From Aradus depressus (taxonomy: Eukaryota > Arthropoda > Insecta > Hemiptera > Aradidae): DNA of 64,000 nucleotides. The stretch covers positions 23,859,079 to 23,923,078 of the forward strand of contig OY759215.1 in assembly GCA_963662175.1 (NCBI GenBank). Direction: 5' to 3'. The position numbers and the translations under genes were made by a program. The notes below the pieces were generated by a model. The model saw only the letters and a list, made by a program, of their open reading frames with translations, was not told the DNA's origin and did not search any database. Within the stretch, counting starts at the first letter, position 1. Every line of letters starts with the position of its first letter. Below are positions 10,955 to 20,394 of the stretch, one piece after another.

Positions 10955-11220
10955 GGAAGTATTATATTCGTTGAATTTCACGTTTCAAGCTCCTCTAAAC
11001 AAGTTTTGACCATTTTCAGGATGATGTCTGTCTGACTCTCTGTGTGAATGTGTTTGAAACGTTGTGAGCGCTCAGAAACGATTCTAACAATAATTAACAT
11101 AATAATTTAAATAAAGATGTCACGTGTGCTAACTTAGGTCTGATTAAATTTTGGCCGAAATTGAACGAAAAGCAAGACCATTTTACTCCGGGGTCTAAGT
11201 ATATTTCACAAGATACCACT
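10955..11220 (+). repeat. Rep3 copy
   Basis: ATAGTATAAGGAAGTATTAT, TTTCACGTTTCAAGC, ATGATGTCTGTCTGACTCTC and CTCCGGGGTCTAAGTATATT occur in Rep3 order. Confidence 0.75.
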
Positions 11221-11394
11221 TATATTTATTCTAATCAAAAATGTCTTTAAATAAACATTGTATAGAGTACTATGGGGCACACATTATGTGAAATACATTT
11301 TTTGAATGTCGCAAAAACCGTCAATCCTCGGTTTTAATCAAAAATGTACCTTATTAAATTTCCAAGTGACGAAATGTCCTCATGAGTTATCATG

Positions 11395-11506
11395 TTCTCA
11401 TACACAGACACACAGTTGGACATATTTTTTTTTAATCGTTTTTGGAATCAGGGGGTCGGAAAACATGAAATTTTGTTGAAAACTCAACATCGCATTTCTA
11501 ATGGAT
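11395..11506 (-). repeat. Rep2 head fragment
   Basis: Reverse-strand head, with CATACACAGACACACAGTTG and GGTCGGAAAACATGAAATTT followed by GAAAACTCAACATCG. Confidence 0.65.
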
Positions 11507-11616
11507 AATAATAAATAATAAATGTATTTCCATTAAACCAATATGTGGTATAGGATACGTCAAAAGAATTTATACTTTAAGATAGCTTATAAATTAGATT
11601 TATAATTACTTGAGTC
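11507..11616 (-). repeat. LINE-Q 3' end, left part (split by an insertion)
   Basis: AATAATAAATGTATTTCCAT and ACGTCAAAAGAATTTATACT match the LINE-Q 3' end seen at 30307. The copy resumes at 12148 after the poly(A)-tailed insertion. Confidence 0.75.
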
Positions 11617-12113
11617 ATAGCATTCAGTAATAATTACTGAATGCTATGAATTATTCATAGTTTCTCTTCAAATTACCTGTCCCACTCTATAGCTTAATGA
11701 CCGAAGAATAGCTGATAACGCAGATCCCTCTGGGGGACGGGGGGGTGGCGGGGGCTGGGCCTTGTGCGGGGCCCCTGGGGTATCTCAGTGTGCGGACGGT
11801 GGCTGGGCTGGGGAGCTTGATCGGCTCCGCTGGGATCTCTGGACTGATATAGTCCCGGGCTTGGAGGGTGTGGTCGGTGCCACATACAAGCACACCCTCT
11901 CTAACAGGCCTAGCTACACCGGGACCTAAGCACAATGCCTAAAGAGAGACGCCCAATTGTGCCGTTGCTTGTCCCTGGCCTGGTTGGGACGCTCACTGGG
12001 TGCCCAGGCGTCCTGTGCGGGGTCCCCCCTCCGTTCGCCCCCCGGTTTCTCTGCGGGATCTCTTACTTATTTAAACAGTCAGGCATCAATGACCCTCGTG
12101 GGTTGATATGCCA

Positions 12114-12147
<34 letters not shown>
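11617..12147 (+). mobile_element. Poly(A)-tailed GC-rich retro-insertion with 9-bp target duplication
   Basis: ACTTGAGTC occurs at 11608-11616 and again at 12148-12156, exactly flanking 531 bp that interrupt a LINE-Q copy. The insert ends in about 30 A's, the mark of a reverse-transcribed RNA. Most of it is far more GC-rich than the window (runs such as GGGGGACGGGGGGGTGGCGG near 11730). A perfect hairpin with 15-bp stems and a TAA loop (11616-11648) lies at its 5' end, which could be a template-switch scar. I do not recognise a protein in any frame. The source may be the 3' part of a LINE or another host RNA. Confidence 0.75.
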
Positions 12148-12150
<3 letters not shown>

Positions 12151-12300
12151 TGAGTCTAACACACGTATGATTAGTAATAACAAAACTAGTTATTAAAAAA
12201 GGTAAAATGAAATTAATAAAAACTGAATAAATAAATATGAATATAAAAAAAAATTAATACATAGATACATTTATAATAAGTAGACACATTTTTCAATTTA
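12148..12300 (-). repeat. LINE-Q 3' end, right part
   Basis: ACTTGAGTCTAACACACGTA and TGATTAGTAATAACAAAACT continue the LINE-Q copy interrupted at 11616. Confidence 0.7.
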
Positions 12301-12349
12301 ATAAAAATTAAGATAACTATTTTTCAAAAAACTCTTCGGAAGTGTTTTA

Positions 12350-12395
12350 TCCCAACGATGTTTCGGGACGTTCTTACGTCCCTTCATCAGGTCCC
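12350..12395 (-). ncRNA. Hammerhead-like ribozyme motif, D type, single copy
   Basis: On the reverse strand: CTGATGA (12384-12390), one A, then a perfect 6-bp stem II (GGGACG/CGTCCC, loop TAAGAA, 12365-12382), then GAAA (12361-12364) and ACATCGTT. This is the core order of a hammerhead ribozyme, with the extra nucleotide between CUGAUGA and stem II shared by all copies in the window. Stem III is weak in this copy, so activity is doubtful. Confidence 0.5.
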
Positions 12396-12399
12396 AATG

Positions 12400-13594
12400 T
12401 GCGAGATATAGAAAAGAAAAAAAAAAACATATAACAATATATTTAAAAAAAATTTAAATAAAATAAATATATATTTATATATTAATCAATTATTAATTAA
12501 TTAATTAAAACGTCTAAATAAATGAATAAAAAATATATAAGTGAATAAATAAAAAATTATAAATGAATAAATGAGACAATAAGGTACATTGGACTGACCT
12601 TTAAGGTGTGGAGGAACTCTGCCCAAAAAATAAAAATGAAAGCTTTGTATCAAATAATGTTTTTGGATATGAAACACGATTCTTTATTGTGATTATATTA
12701 TTCTTTTTGAACAGTGAGAATAGAATTTCGTTTCCGTGTAAAGGGTTTGCATACCTTGGTCTATACTTGGGCTCTAACAGGAAGGGATGGATGGTGTGTC
12801 TACTCGTGAGATTGTCCGGAAATTAGAGAATAGTTTCGTGTCCTCTGACTCAACCCAGGTAACCTTTAAGTAGTATATTTATATTCGGTATATTAAAATG
12901 AATAAATGATTCACAGACTAGGATTGTGGATCGGAAATGAGTACCCCTTGGAATAGCTATATAAATCCCATCTCCGCAGATATAGAATGTGAAAACTGTT
13001 GAGTTGTTATCCAATTCCTTTTAAATATATTCCTTAATGTCTTTTATCTTTTCTTTTTTTTAATTCTTGTTTTGTTTGTCTGCGTTGGACCTTCAAACTG
13101 AAAATTAGTCATATGTTTTGGATTTTGAAAATGCCTTCTGTTTTTATCGCCTTCAGGTAGACAACAAATGTCTTGCTTCAGATTCACTTTCTGATCTTAG
13201 ATCCCAACTAAGCCTTCTTTAAGGGATAGCCATAAAAAATTCCACAACACAAATCCTTATCTTAAGGTCTTTCTGGACAGAAACTAATTTCATCCCTCTT
13301 TCATCTGTTCTCCCTTCAGAAAGTATAATTTACACCTTTTTTGGCCTTTGTCTGACTTTTAGTATGAAGGTACTCTGAGGTAGAGAAATATTCCAGGGAG
13401 CTTGATGATGCCGTCTGAGCTGGCTGGGCAATTTTGTTTTAATTGAACTTGTAGAGAAACCATGTCCCGTTTCCTCCTGGTCTATATTATTAGTGTAAAG
13501 CTCATTGAGGATGTTCCATCCGTGGCGGATCTATGGGGTAGTGGTGGGGCTAATTACCCACAATACCTCCTCCCCCAGAAAATAATTTTTTTTT
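12400..13594. other. Unassigned AT-rich stretch
   Basis: Strongly A/T-rich at 12420-12560. An open frame of 72 codons at 12608 shows no family resemblance. No gene or known repeat is recognised. Confidence 0.4.
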
Positions 13595-13865
13595 TACTTC
13601 CTCAGCTATATGAAGTATAGGGGAAGTTATGTAATCGGTAAGAAATTCGATGTTGAGTTTTCACTCGAATTTCATACTTTTCGACCTTCTGATTTCAGAA
13701 ATTAACAAAAAAAATTGTCTTGGGGAATCAGAGGAGGGGATTAAATAACCCTAATAACCGCCGATGTAATGGATGTATCGACACGAAATTTCATATGTTA
13801 TTTATTCAAAACCCAATAAGGATGACACCTATTAATTTCCATTGGAAGAAAACCGTTGACGGCAA
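13595..13865 (+). repeat. Rep2 copy (head plus one unit)
   Basis: ACTTCCTCAGCTATATGAAG and AGGGGAAGTTATGTAATCGG form the head hairpin. One internal unit follows (ACCGCCGATGTAATGGATGT). Confidence 0.8.
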
Positions 13866-14028
13866 CTAATTACTATCAGGGTGACTCATCTGTACAAAAG
13901 TGATTGGTATAAGAAATCGTAATGGCCACATCACATATATTTCTTATTGACTTAGTTTCGCAATACATTTGAATTTCAAAATAACATCTTTAAATTTTAA
14001 AAGTTTAAAAATACCTACGAGTACTTTA
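13866..14028. other. Short unassigned spacer
   Basis: No feature seen between the Rep2 copy and the SINE tail. Confidence 0.4.
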
Positions 14029-14087
14029 GTTAGTTACTATGACTCACGCCCGGGCTTCAACTACATCCATATACCAGAGCGCTCTTT
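14029..14087 (-). mobile_element. SINE-A, tail-side half, split by a palindromic element
   Basis: Reverse-strand SINE-A tail (ATGACTCACGCCCGGGCTTC) up to AGAGCGCTCTTT. The same element resumes at 14944 with AGAGCGCTCTTT repeated, so those 12 bp are a target-site duplication made by the insertion between them. Confidence 0.9.
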
Positions 14088-14160
14088 AATATGAAGATGG
14101 CTGATGTATTGAGAAGTGATTATTTCACAGGTTGTCAAATAAGATGTAGTCTGACCTCTC

Positions 14161-14217
14161 ACAGATTTTTATTAGCTAGCCGGCGTTCGAGGTTGCCCTC
14201 ATCATCAGGCAGTCTGT
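14161..14217 (-). ncRNA. Hammerhead-like ribozyme motif, A1
   Basis: Reading the reverse strand: stem I 5' strand ACAGA, then GC. Core CTGATGA (14202-14208) and one T follow. Stem II is GAGG, loop GCAA, CCTC (14189-14200). Then come GAAC (GAAA in the sister copy), the self-complementary GCCGGC (14179-14184), T and A at the predicted cleavage site, then GC and TCTGT. GC/GC and ACAGA/TCTGT pair to make an interrupted stem I. Stem III would form only between two copies through GCCGGC, as in dimeric hammerhead variants. GAAC in place of GAAA probably weakens it. Confidence 0.6.
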
Positions 14218-14364
14218 TAAAATATATATATATTTTAACAGACTATTAACATCTGTTAACATAATATATAGATTATTATATATTATATATATATATTTTT
14301 TAATTTGAATGAAAATTAAAATATTTTAGTAAATAAAATTTAAATTTGTTTATAATAAAAATAA

Positions 14365-14710
14365 GAGGGCGCTGGTAGCTCAGTGGTATGCGTGCTTGAC
14401 TTCTGAGCTCAAGGTCGTGGGTTCGTAGCCCGACCGAGGCCCTTAGTTTATTTTATCTGGGAGGTAAAATAAACTTAAGCACGCCGTCCTTCGGATGGGA
14501 CGTTAAGCGATGGTCCCGAGCCTGTACGATGTCAGGTACTCGTTAAAGACCCCTACCCTAGATGAATAAAAATTTAGGGTAGGCAAAATTTAGGACTCCC
14601 ACAGTAGAGTCGGGCTCATGTCCACCAGAGTGACAAAAGAGCGCTCTGGTAGTAGGCGATATGACCTCGTAGTTAAAGCCCGGGCATGAGTCATAAAACC
14701 TAACCTAACC
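14365..14710 (+). mobile_element. SINE-A, full length, nested, 12-bp target duplication
   Basis: TAATAAAAATAA occurs at 14353-14364 and 14711-14722, directly bounding 346 bp. Box A is TAGCTCAGTGG and box B is GGTTCGTAGCC (mutated). Hairpin H1 is GTTTATTTTA against TAAAATAAAC, perfect over 10 bp. The tail is CATAAAACCTAACCTAACC. This copy fixes both ends of SINE-A exactly. It lies inside the palindromic hammerhead element and so is the youngest of three nested insertions. Confidence 0.97.
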
Positions 14711-14844
14711 TAATAAAAATAAATAAATAAAACCATCTAAAAACATTAACAATTTAAAATTTCATGGATGGGGACAGATAAGTTATTCCTGTCCCCCATA
14801 TGAGTCACAACTCTCAAGTTTCAAAAAAAAAATATATATTTTAC

Positions 14845-14905
14845 CAGATTGCCTGATGATGAGGACAACCTCGAAAGCCGGCTAGCTTATACTAATAAAA
14901 ATCTG
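14845..14905 (+). ncRNA. Hammerhead-like ribozyme motif, A2
   Basis: CAGAT (14845-14849), T, then GC; core CTGATGA (14853-14859) and one T; stem II GAGG, loop ACAA, CCTC (14861-14872); GAAA (14873-14876). The self-complementary GCCGGC follows (14877-14882), then T, then A14884 as the base before the predicted cleavage. GC (14885-14886) pairs with the 5' GC, and ATCTG (14901-14905) pairs with CAGAT. All core bases of the hammerhead consensus are present. Stem II differs from the sister copy only in its loop, and both halves of stem I still pair. Confidence 0.7.
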
Positions 14906-14943
14906 TGAGAAGTCAGACTACATCTTATTTGACAACCTGTGAA

Positions 14944-15126
14944 AGAGCGCTCTTTCGTCCCTCTAGTGGACATGAGGCCGACTTTACTATGGGAGTCCTA
15001 AATTTTGCCTACTCAAAATTTTTATTCATCTAGGGTAGAGTCTTTATCATTCAGGCTCGGTACCATCGCTTAACGTCCCATCCGAAGGACGGCGTGCTCA
15101 GTTTATTTTACCGCCCAGATAAAATA
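14944..15126 (-). mobile_element. SINE-A, head-side half of the split copy
   Basis: Continues from 14087 after the duplicated AGAGCGCTCTTT. The tRNA-like head is absent: the copy ends within hairpin H1 (CCGCCCAGATAAAATAAATA). Confidence 0.9.
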
Positions 15127-15689
15127 AATAACCATAATCTCCCTATTTAACAAAAAGTAACATATAAATCTTTGAATCTCCTACAGATTGGAGTCGGTCT
15201 TTGACCCCTGAACCCTTTGAACCCTGAAAGTAAGGCAGTGATGAAGAATAGGACGGAGTCCGAGGACCTATTATGCAAAGCTTTATGCCTGTTAGTATCG
15301 TGGAAAGACTGAGACTTATGAAAGCTACGTATATAGCCCTACACTGTAAGTGAGAGTAAACACCAGATAGCCAAATGGCTCCTCATCTTTCAGAGATAGT
15401 CATCTGTGCTTATTTTTTAAGGCAGACCAGTTGATAAGGTAGGCAATAAATAGGCTGAAGGAAAGTTTGCGTATAAATTCTTTTTTTTAAAATAATTTCT
15501 GAAGAATGTCGGTCTTTTTAAGTTGAAAAAAAAATAAATAAATTGTGTTTAAGTTGTATATGGTTAAGTTAGATATCAACATCAAAAGTTGTAATTATTA
15601 TTTTATTTCTGCTTCTTTTTCATTTTTATAATATTTATAAAATAAATATTATTTCAATATTCACTTTTCACTTTTTACGTCATGATATT
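15127..15689. other. Unassigned stretch
   Basis: 15180-15400 is somewhat GC-richer and unique in the window, with no continuous reading frame. 15480-15660 is A/T-rich. Nothing recognised. Confidence 0.4.
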
Positions 15690-15951
15690 GAGGGCGACAA
15701 AAGTCGAGAGGTAGCGTGCAAAATGGGGTTCGAAACCCTGCCAAGGCCTTTATTTGGGGGTGAAAAAACCTTGAACAAGCCGTCCTTCGGATGGAACGTT
15801 AAGCGATGGTTCCGAGCCTGTATGATGTCAGATATTTGTTAAAGACCCCTCCTACACTAGATGAATAGATCTCTCTCAGTTGAGTCGGGGTCATGTTCAC
15901 CAGAGCAACGAAAGTGCACTCTTGTAGTAGGCGATTTGACCTCGTAGTTAT
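15690..15951 (+). mobile_element. SINE-A, diverged B-subfamily copy
   Basis: The head is degraded, but box B GGTTCGAAACC remains. H1 belongs to the GGTTTTTT/AAAAAACC version (GTGAAAAAACCTTGAAC). The core CGTCCTTCGGATGGAACGTT follows. Older than the A-subfamily copies, judging by its many differences. Confidence 0.85.
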
Positions 15952-16020
15952 AGATCAAGAGTATGGGGCACAATGATTACCTAATTATTGAAATTTGACC
16001 ATGATATAAGTTCTATGTTT

Positions 16021-16260
16021 TCTGACTATGGATGCACTGTGATGGATGCTCCTCCCAAGTACCCCCTGCTCCTGACTATACTTCCTCTAATTTATTCTAA
16101 ATAAGGTCTATGTTTTCTGACTATGGATGCACTGTGATGGATGCTCCTCCCAAGTACCCCCTGCTCCTGACTATACTTCCTCTAATTTCTGACTATGGAT
16201 GCACTGTGATGGATGCTCCTCCCAAGTACCCCCTGCTCCTGACTATACTTCCTCTAATTT
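16021..16260 (+). repeat. Tandem triplication, 72-95 bp units
   Basis: TCTGACTATGGATGCACTGT starts at 16021, 16116 and 16188. The 72-bp core is essentially identical in all three. Unit 1 has an extra 23-bp linker. Near identity implies a very recent duplication. The period of 72 keeps the reading frame open through units 2 and 3, but the frame has no recognisable product. Confidence 0.9.
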
Positions 16261-16814
16261 ATTCTGAAGGCCTCCACCCTCTGTTTGTTCTGTACACCAC
16301 TCCCTATAAAACCCCTAAACACTGCTGTTTATTGGGCCTCCATGCCCACGCACTGCCCTTCTTGCCTTCCTGGCTACCTCGGAGCGGTACTCCTCTCCCA
16401 GCCTCACGTATTCACTCAACAAACACTTAACACTCACTCACTGCCCCATTATACTGACTTCTCTTCTTTTTTTTTCTTTGCTTTGTCTGCTTCTTATTTC
16501 TTTTTCTATAATTTTTCCTCCACCCCTGTTATTATGTGATCGTGACTGACAATTTCTGGAATCTATAAATACCAATTAACTACGTCGTGGAATTGTTTAT
16601 CATGACGGTAAATTATTATCTTTAAAATTTTAGTATGCTGTGAAAAAAAAAAAAAAATTTGCGTTAATCCTTAAATTTGTTTTCTAAGGATTTATTTTAA
16701 CTGTGTTATCCATTTTTATTGCATTTTGTTGGTTGGTAAAAATAGTTATTTTTCCAGATGTTTGAAAGAATTCACATTTTTTAACTGTAGTTTTCCAGAT
16801 CTTTGTCTGTCCTT
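16261..16814. other. Unassigned, pyrimidine-rich then AT-rich
   Basis: 16265-16450 is C/T-rich on the + strand and could be a LINE remnant on the reverse strand (a short Arg-rich open frame), but this is not firm. No gene assigned. Confidence 0.3.
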
Positions 16815-16928
16815 GTGACTCATATCGCCCACTAGCAGCGCGCTGAACCCGACTCTACAGTGAGAGTCCTAAAGTTTGGCTACTCAGAGTACCCGACAAA
16901 GCACAAGCTCGGGATCATTTCTTAATGT
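16815..16928 (-). mobile_element. SINE-A, tail-side part, split by an insertion
   Basis: Diverged reverse-strand SINE-A (TGACTCATATCGCCCACTAG, then GAACCCGACTCTACAGTGAG). It stops at CTTAATGT and resumes after CTTAATGT at 17128. Confidence 0.8.
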
Positions 16929-17127
16929 GTTTTTTAAACTTCTCTGGGATGTTGAAATGTAGATTTTTTCTTTTTTTCCGGCATTTCTTCCAGAGGTGTC
17001 TTCTTTTTTTCCCTTTTTAGGCAATATTTCCGGACACACGTCCCTTCTCTTGGTAACTATGAACCTCGTTCAAAAAGAAGACACCTCTGGAAGAAATGCC
17101 GCAAAAAAATTTAAAAAATCAACATTG
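16929..17127. mobile_element. Palindromic hammerhead-related element, E type, 8-bp duplication
   Basis: Flanked by CTTAATGT (16921-16928 and 17128-17135). The arms are inverted: GCATTTCTTCCAGAGGTGTC at 16981 and its complement at 17075-17096. Between them GGACGTGTGTCC could form stem II next to GGAAA, but the CUGAUGA box is lost, so this copy is probably dead. It is the same family as 19172-19396. Like the element at 14088, it landed inside a SINE-A. Confidence 0.7.
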
Positions 17128-17215
17128 CTTAATGTCCCATCCGAAGAACGGCGTGCTCGAGATTTTTTTTATCTCCTGGCAGGCTTATTATTATTATTGA
17201 TTTAGGGGCGAAAAC
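17128..17215 (-). mobile_element. SINE-A, head-side part of the split copy
   Basis: CTTAATGTCCCATCCGAAGA and CGGCGTGCTCGAGATTTTTT continue the copy. It ends in hairpin H1 (B-subfamily). Confidence 0.75.
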
Positions 17216-17224
17216 TTGTGATTA

Positions 17225-17290
17225 TTTGTTTACTATCTTATACTTTTTAGTATAAGAAAATATTGTAATCGCGCGAAAATCCGACAGAAA
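17225..17290 (+). repeat. Rep3 head scrap
   Basis: CTTTTTAGTATAAGAAAATA and TGTAATCGCGCGAAAATCCG match the Rep3 head. Confidence 0.6.
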
Positions 17291-17434
17291 GATTATTTTG
17301 TGATTATCCTTTTATAGTAGATATCTTCATACATTATATTTTTATGATGTGAGTCACTCAACTTCTACTTCTTAAAAATTATATCCCTTTTATCCTGATT
17401 GTTATCATCATTATCATTGTTATGATGCGTTTTA

Positions 17435-17970
17435 CTTCCCCAGCTATACGAAGTATAGGAGAAGTTATGTAGTTTCGGTACGGAGTTTTCAGCGGAACTT
17501 CATGTTTTCCGACCTCCAGAATCCAAATATGAAAAAAACAAAAATGTATTTCTGTTTGTGTGTCTGTGAATAACACCCGATAGAATGTATCGACAGGAAA
17601 TTTTATATGTGTTACCAATACCACATAAGGACATCACCTATCAATTTTCAGCCAAATCGGTCAAAGGGAGGGAAGGGGTAGATTAGGAGAAAGACTTAAC
17701 TCAAAAAATCTAATAACTGCAGTTGTAATGAATGCATCGACACAAAATATACATGTGATTTCAAAACATAAAGACGACACTTTATAATTTTTAGCGGAAT
17801 CGGCAAAAGGGAATGGATGATCAGAGGAGCTCAACTCAAAATCCCTAATAACTGCCGATGTAATCTATCGACATGAAATTTCATTTTGGAAGTCAAAACA
17901 CAATGAGTACATAACCTGTCAAATTTCAAAATTTAGTATGATGATTTAGAAAGCCCTTATGTAAGTCTAT
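17435..17970 (+). repeat. Rep2 copy, near full length
   Basis: The head hairpin (ACTTCCCCAGCTATACGAAG and TATAGGAGAAGT) is followed by TCCGACCTCCAGAATCCAAA, then three internal units (AATAACTGCAGTTGTAATGA and similar). The tail is missing. Confidence 0.85.
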
Positions 17971-17989
17971 TGAATATTATCACGAACGG

Positions 17990-18120
17990 TCGACTAGTTC
18001 TGGAGGGGACTATGAGGCCATACATACCTATAGCCTACTGCCAGTGGGCTCATTCATCGCTCTGGTGGACATGAATGCCCGCCTCCGGTCTAAATTTTGC
18101 CTACCAGATTTATTTAGGAA
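17990..18120 (-). mobile_element. Old SINE-A fragment
   Basis: GAGGCCATACATACCTATAG, TCTGGTGGACATGAATGCCC and AAATTTTGCCTACC follow the SINE-A tail order, with many changes. Confidence 0.65.
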
Positions 18121-18367
18121 ACAGGACTATGAAAAAACATTATATTTTTTGATTTAGTTATTTATTTATTATTATTATTTATTTTTTTTGTATTCCCCCC
18201 GTATTGTATCAGAGACATCACATTTATTTACAGTATTATTTTACTGATTGTAAATATTTAATATAATATATATAAATGAATTAATTATCTGCCCTTTTTC
18301 CTGTCCTTTGAAAGAATATATTATTCGTTAACCGTTTCCTTTTGAAACTCTAATAATAATTATAATT
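18121..18367. other. Unassigned AT-rich spacer
   Basis: T/A-rich with ATT runs. No feature is seen. Confidence 0.4.
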
Positions 18368-18530
18368 GTCGTTGTATTGAATATATCGACATGAAATCTA
18401 GTATGAGGATTCTTTCTTTCGGAAGAGATTTTTAGGATTCGTTTTGGTGAGAGAGCGAAAACTTGATTGATTAAGTCGTACTGGGGAAATACATTGACGA
18501 TGATTGACCGACGACTTTCTCATTCTTTTC
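18368..18530 (+). repeat. Rep2 tail fragment
   Basis: TATATCGACATGAAATCTAG, GAGAGAGCGAAAACTTGATT and GATTGACCGACGACTTTCTC: the last half-unit plus the tail. Confidence 0.7.
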
Positions 18531-18674
18531 TTCATTTCTCAGTTCTGACTTCATGCTGAGGCATATCGGTCAGGTAAAATTTTCGAATATATCAAAATTT
18601 TGCTCACAGTCACATTATTTTAAAGACAAAGCAACTAGAAACACACACAACATTTTCTATTCAGAAGTCCCAAT

Positions 18675-18795
18675 GTATGTAAACTATTAATTTTTAGCCC
18701 AAACGGTCGATTGATTTTGAAGGCAGAGCGAAAATTTAGTTGATTGATTCAAACTGGGAATGTACATTGTCGGTGATTCACCTTCGACTTTTTCT
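18675..18795 (+). repeat. Rep2 tail fragment
   Basis: AGCCCAAACGGTCGATTGAT and GTACATTGTCGGTGATTCAC. A second tail copy in the same orientation as 18368. Confidence 0.7.
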
Positions 18796-18849
18796 TCTCA
18801 ATTTTTTAATTTTATTGTGGTTTATAGTCACTTCCTTACTGTGATGTTT

Positions 18850-20245
18850 TCATTAATGAAATGAAACTTTATTGCGTATAGAGATACAAATCTCATAGTA
18901 AGGGAGTAAGCGGGTTGATTACTAGTTCACACATAAATTTAATACATTTTATATATATAACATAATATATAAAAGTTTATATATCAATACAACTTATAAT
19001 TAAACATAGAAAATATAACAAACTTAATTAAACAAAAAATTAATTTCAGAAGATACAACATTATAAATATGGGCCGAAGTTAAGAAAAGAAAAATACCAA
19101 CTGTTGTGAAATGTGTTATATTGAAATGTATATGGTAAACGAGAGGGCAAATCATAATAAAACTGTTTCTTGTTGGTTAATTCCCGCATTTCTTCCAGAG
19201 GTGTCTTCTCATTCTTTTTTTCGACAATATTTCGGGACTCTTACAAGTCCCTTCTATGAACGACGTTCATAGTGACCGGAAGAAGGGACTTGTAAGAGTC
19301 ACGAAACATTGTCGGAAAAAAGAATAAGAAGACACCTCTGGAAGAAATGCCGGAGTTAACCAACAATGTAACATCCCAGAGAAGTTTAAGAAACACAAAA
19401 CTGTTTCTTCTAAATTTTAAACTATTAGTTACGAAAATAAATATATTATTGATTTTTTCATCATCATCGTCATCAATACTTAACAAATTAATTATTTTAT
19501 CGGAGATTGCATTATAGTGTGAAATATATTTCTTGATTTTGTTTCTGTATTGGTTTAACATTGGAGGAGTTATGAGAAGATGGAGTATGTTATCATTATC
19601 ACTGTTACAAAGTGGACAAACAGAGTCAAGCTGAAATTTAGCCGTAATTGTGAAATAATTCTTTGTTTGCTTATATGGTTCCTCATTTTTAAATAACTTC
19701 CACTATTGCCAAAAGAGCTGAAATTTCTGTAAAAGGTATTGATGTTTCCATTAATGTAGAGTTTCACTGGCCTTTCAAAGCGGTATTATTTTTGACAGAC
19801 TTTTCAACGTTGGGATGCAATGTTGTGACAATAAATCGGTGTGATATCGGTTTAGTAGAACGAGGAGAATAAATATTATTTATTTTTTTATTCCAGTCTG
19901 GAAGGTGAAAGTGAGTTTCTTGACACGGATATCTTCACGAGATATTAAGAACTTGAGAGTTTTTCTGACCTTTTCGCGTTATTATTATTTGAATATACTT
20001 GATAGGGATCTGTGAACAGATAATAACCTCAATTTTGTTTAGTTCAAAGCCGTATTTTCTAATCTTTAACGTTTTGCATACCTTATTTAGGATGTTAGCC
20101 AACTTGGGCGTGCCATCTTCGGAAAATTGGCCAATTCTGCTCAACACCTCATATTGAAAAACAAACAAGAAACTCAATACCTGTACTTCCATGTCTTCAA
20201 AATTAATTTCAGGTTTCTTCATATATTGAACATACGTTGTCACAT
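18850..20245 (-). pseudogene. LINE remnant: RT C-terminal part, zinc motif, 3' UTR (interrupted)
   Basis: The reverse strand, with frameshifts, reads from about 20243 through the end of a reverse transcriptase domain (LNKVCKTL, then KYGFELNKIEVIICSQ, comparable with the GLELN-KTK-M block of LINE RTs). At about 19620 a CPLC zinc-like motif follows with ILHLLI and then RNKIKKYISHY, typical of the C-terminus of several LINE clades. The 3' end is CAATAAAG followed by TTTCATTTCATT at about 18851-18870. A hammerhead palindrome is inserted at 19172-19396. The frame is broken, so it is a dead copy; clade not determined. Confidence 0.75.
19172..19396. mobile_element. Palindromic hammerhead element, E type, 13-bp target duplication
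   Basis: AAAACTGTTTCTT occurs at 19159-19171 and 19397-19409, exactly bounding 225 bp that interrupt the LINE. The arms are inverted copies: GCATTTCTTCCAGAGGTGTC at 19185 and its complement at about 19335-19354. Each arm holds GGGACTTGTAAGAGTC-like stem II sequence next to CGAAA and ATATTGTC or ACATTGTC. The centre is TGAACGACGTTCA, itself a palindrome. The CUGAUGA box has decayed (CGGAAGA in the right arm). No coding capacity. The 13-bp duplication shows it arrived by insertion and did not arise as a local hairpin duplication. Confidence 0.8.
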
Positions 20246-20394
20246 GAAAGATGATTAAACTCAGCTCTGCAATGTTTACACCAACATTATTTTACAATTG
20301 TGATACAGTGAAAATTACTGGCCGTTTTTGCGTTGAGTATTTTTGAAAAATATTTTGATTTTATCCGCTTCAGATTAGACCATAAACTGGTCTT

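Larger units (their letters stand above)
14088..14943. mobile_element. Palindromic hammerhead element, A type, with nested SINE
   Basis: Flanked by the 12-bp duplication AGAGCGCTCTTT (14076-14087 and 14944-14955). The left arm (about 14120-14225) and right arm (about 14830-14943) are inverted copies; shared words include CAAATAAGATGTAGTCTGAC and GCTAGCCGGC. Each arm carries a hammerhead-like motif, listed separately. The centre contains a SINE-A with its own target duplication. Without the SINE and its duplication the element is about 500 bp. It has no coding capacity, so it must move with help from another element. The inverted arms and ribozyme match arrangements described for Penelope-like elements. 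Confidence 0.75.

Noticed and set aside
11687..11935. Pro-rich reverse open frame in the GC-rich insert
   Set aside because: GC-rich DNA lacks stops by composition. The poly(A) tail shows the insert is in the other orientation.
12119..12148. Poly(A) as a genomic simple repeat
   Set aside because: It lies exactly between the insert and a target duplication, so it is a retrotransposition tail.
19935..20243. 102-codon reverse open frame as a host gene
   Set aside because: It aligns with the end of a LINE reverse transcriptase, and the following frame has the CPLC zinc motif of the same element.
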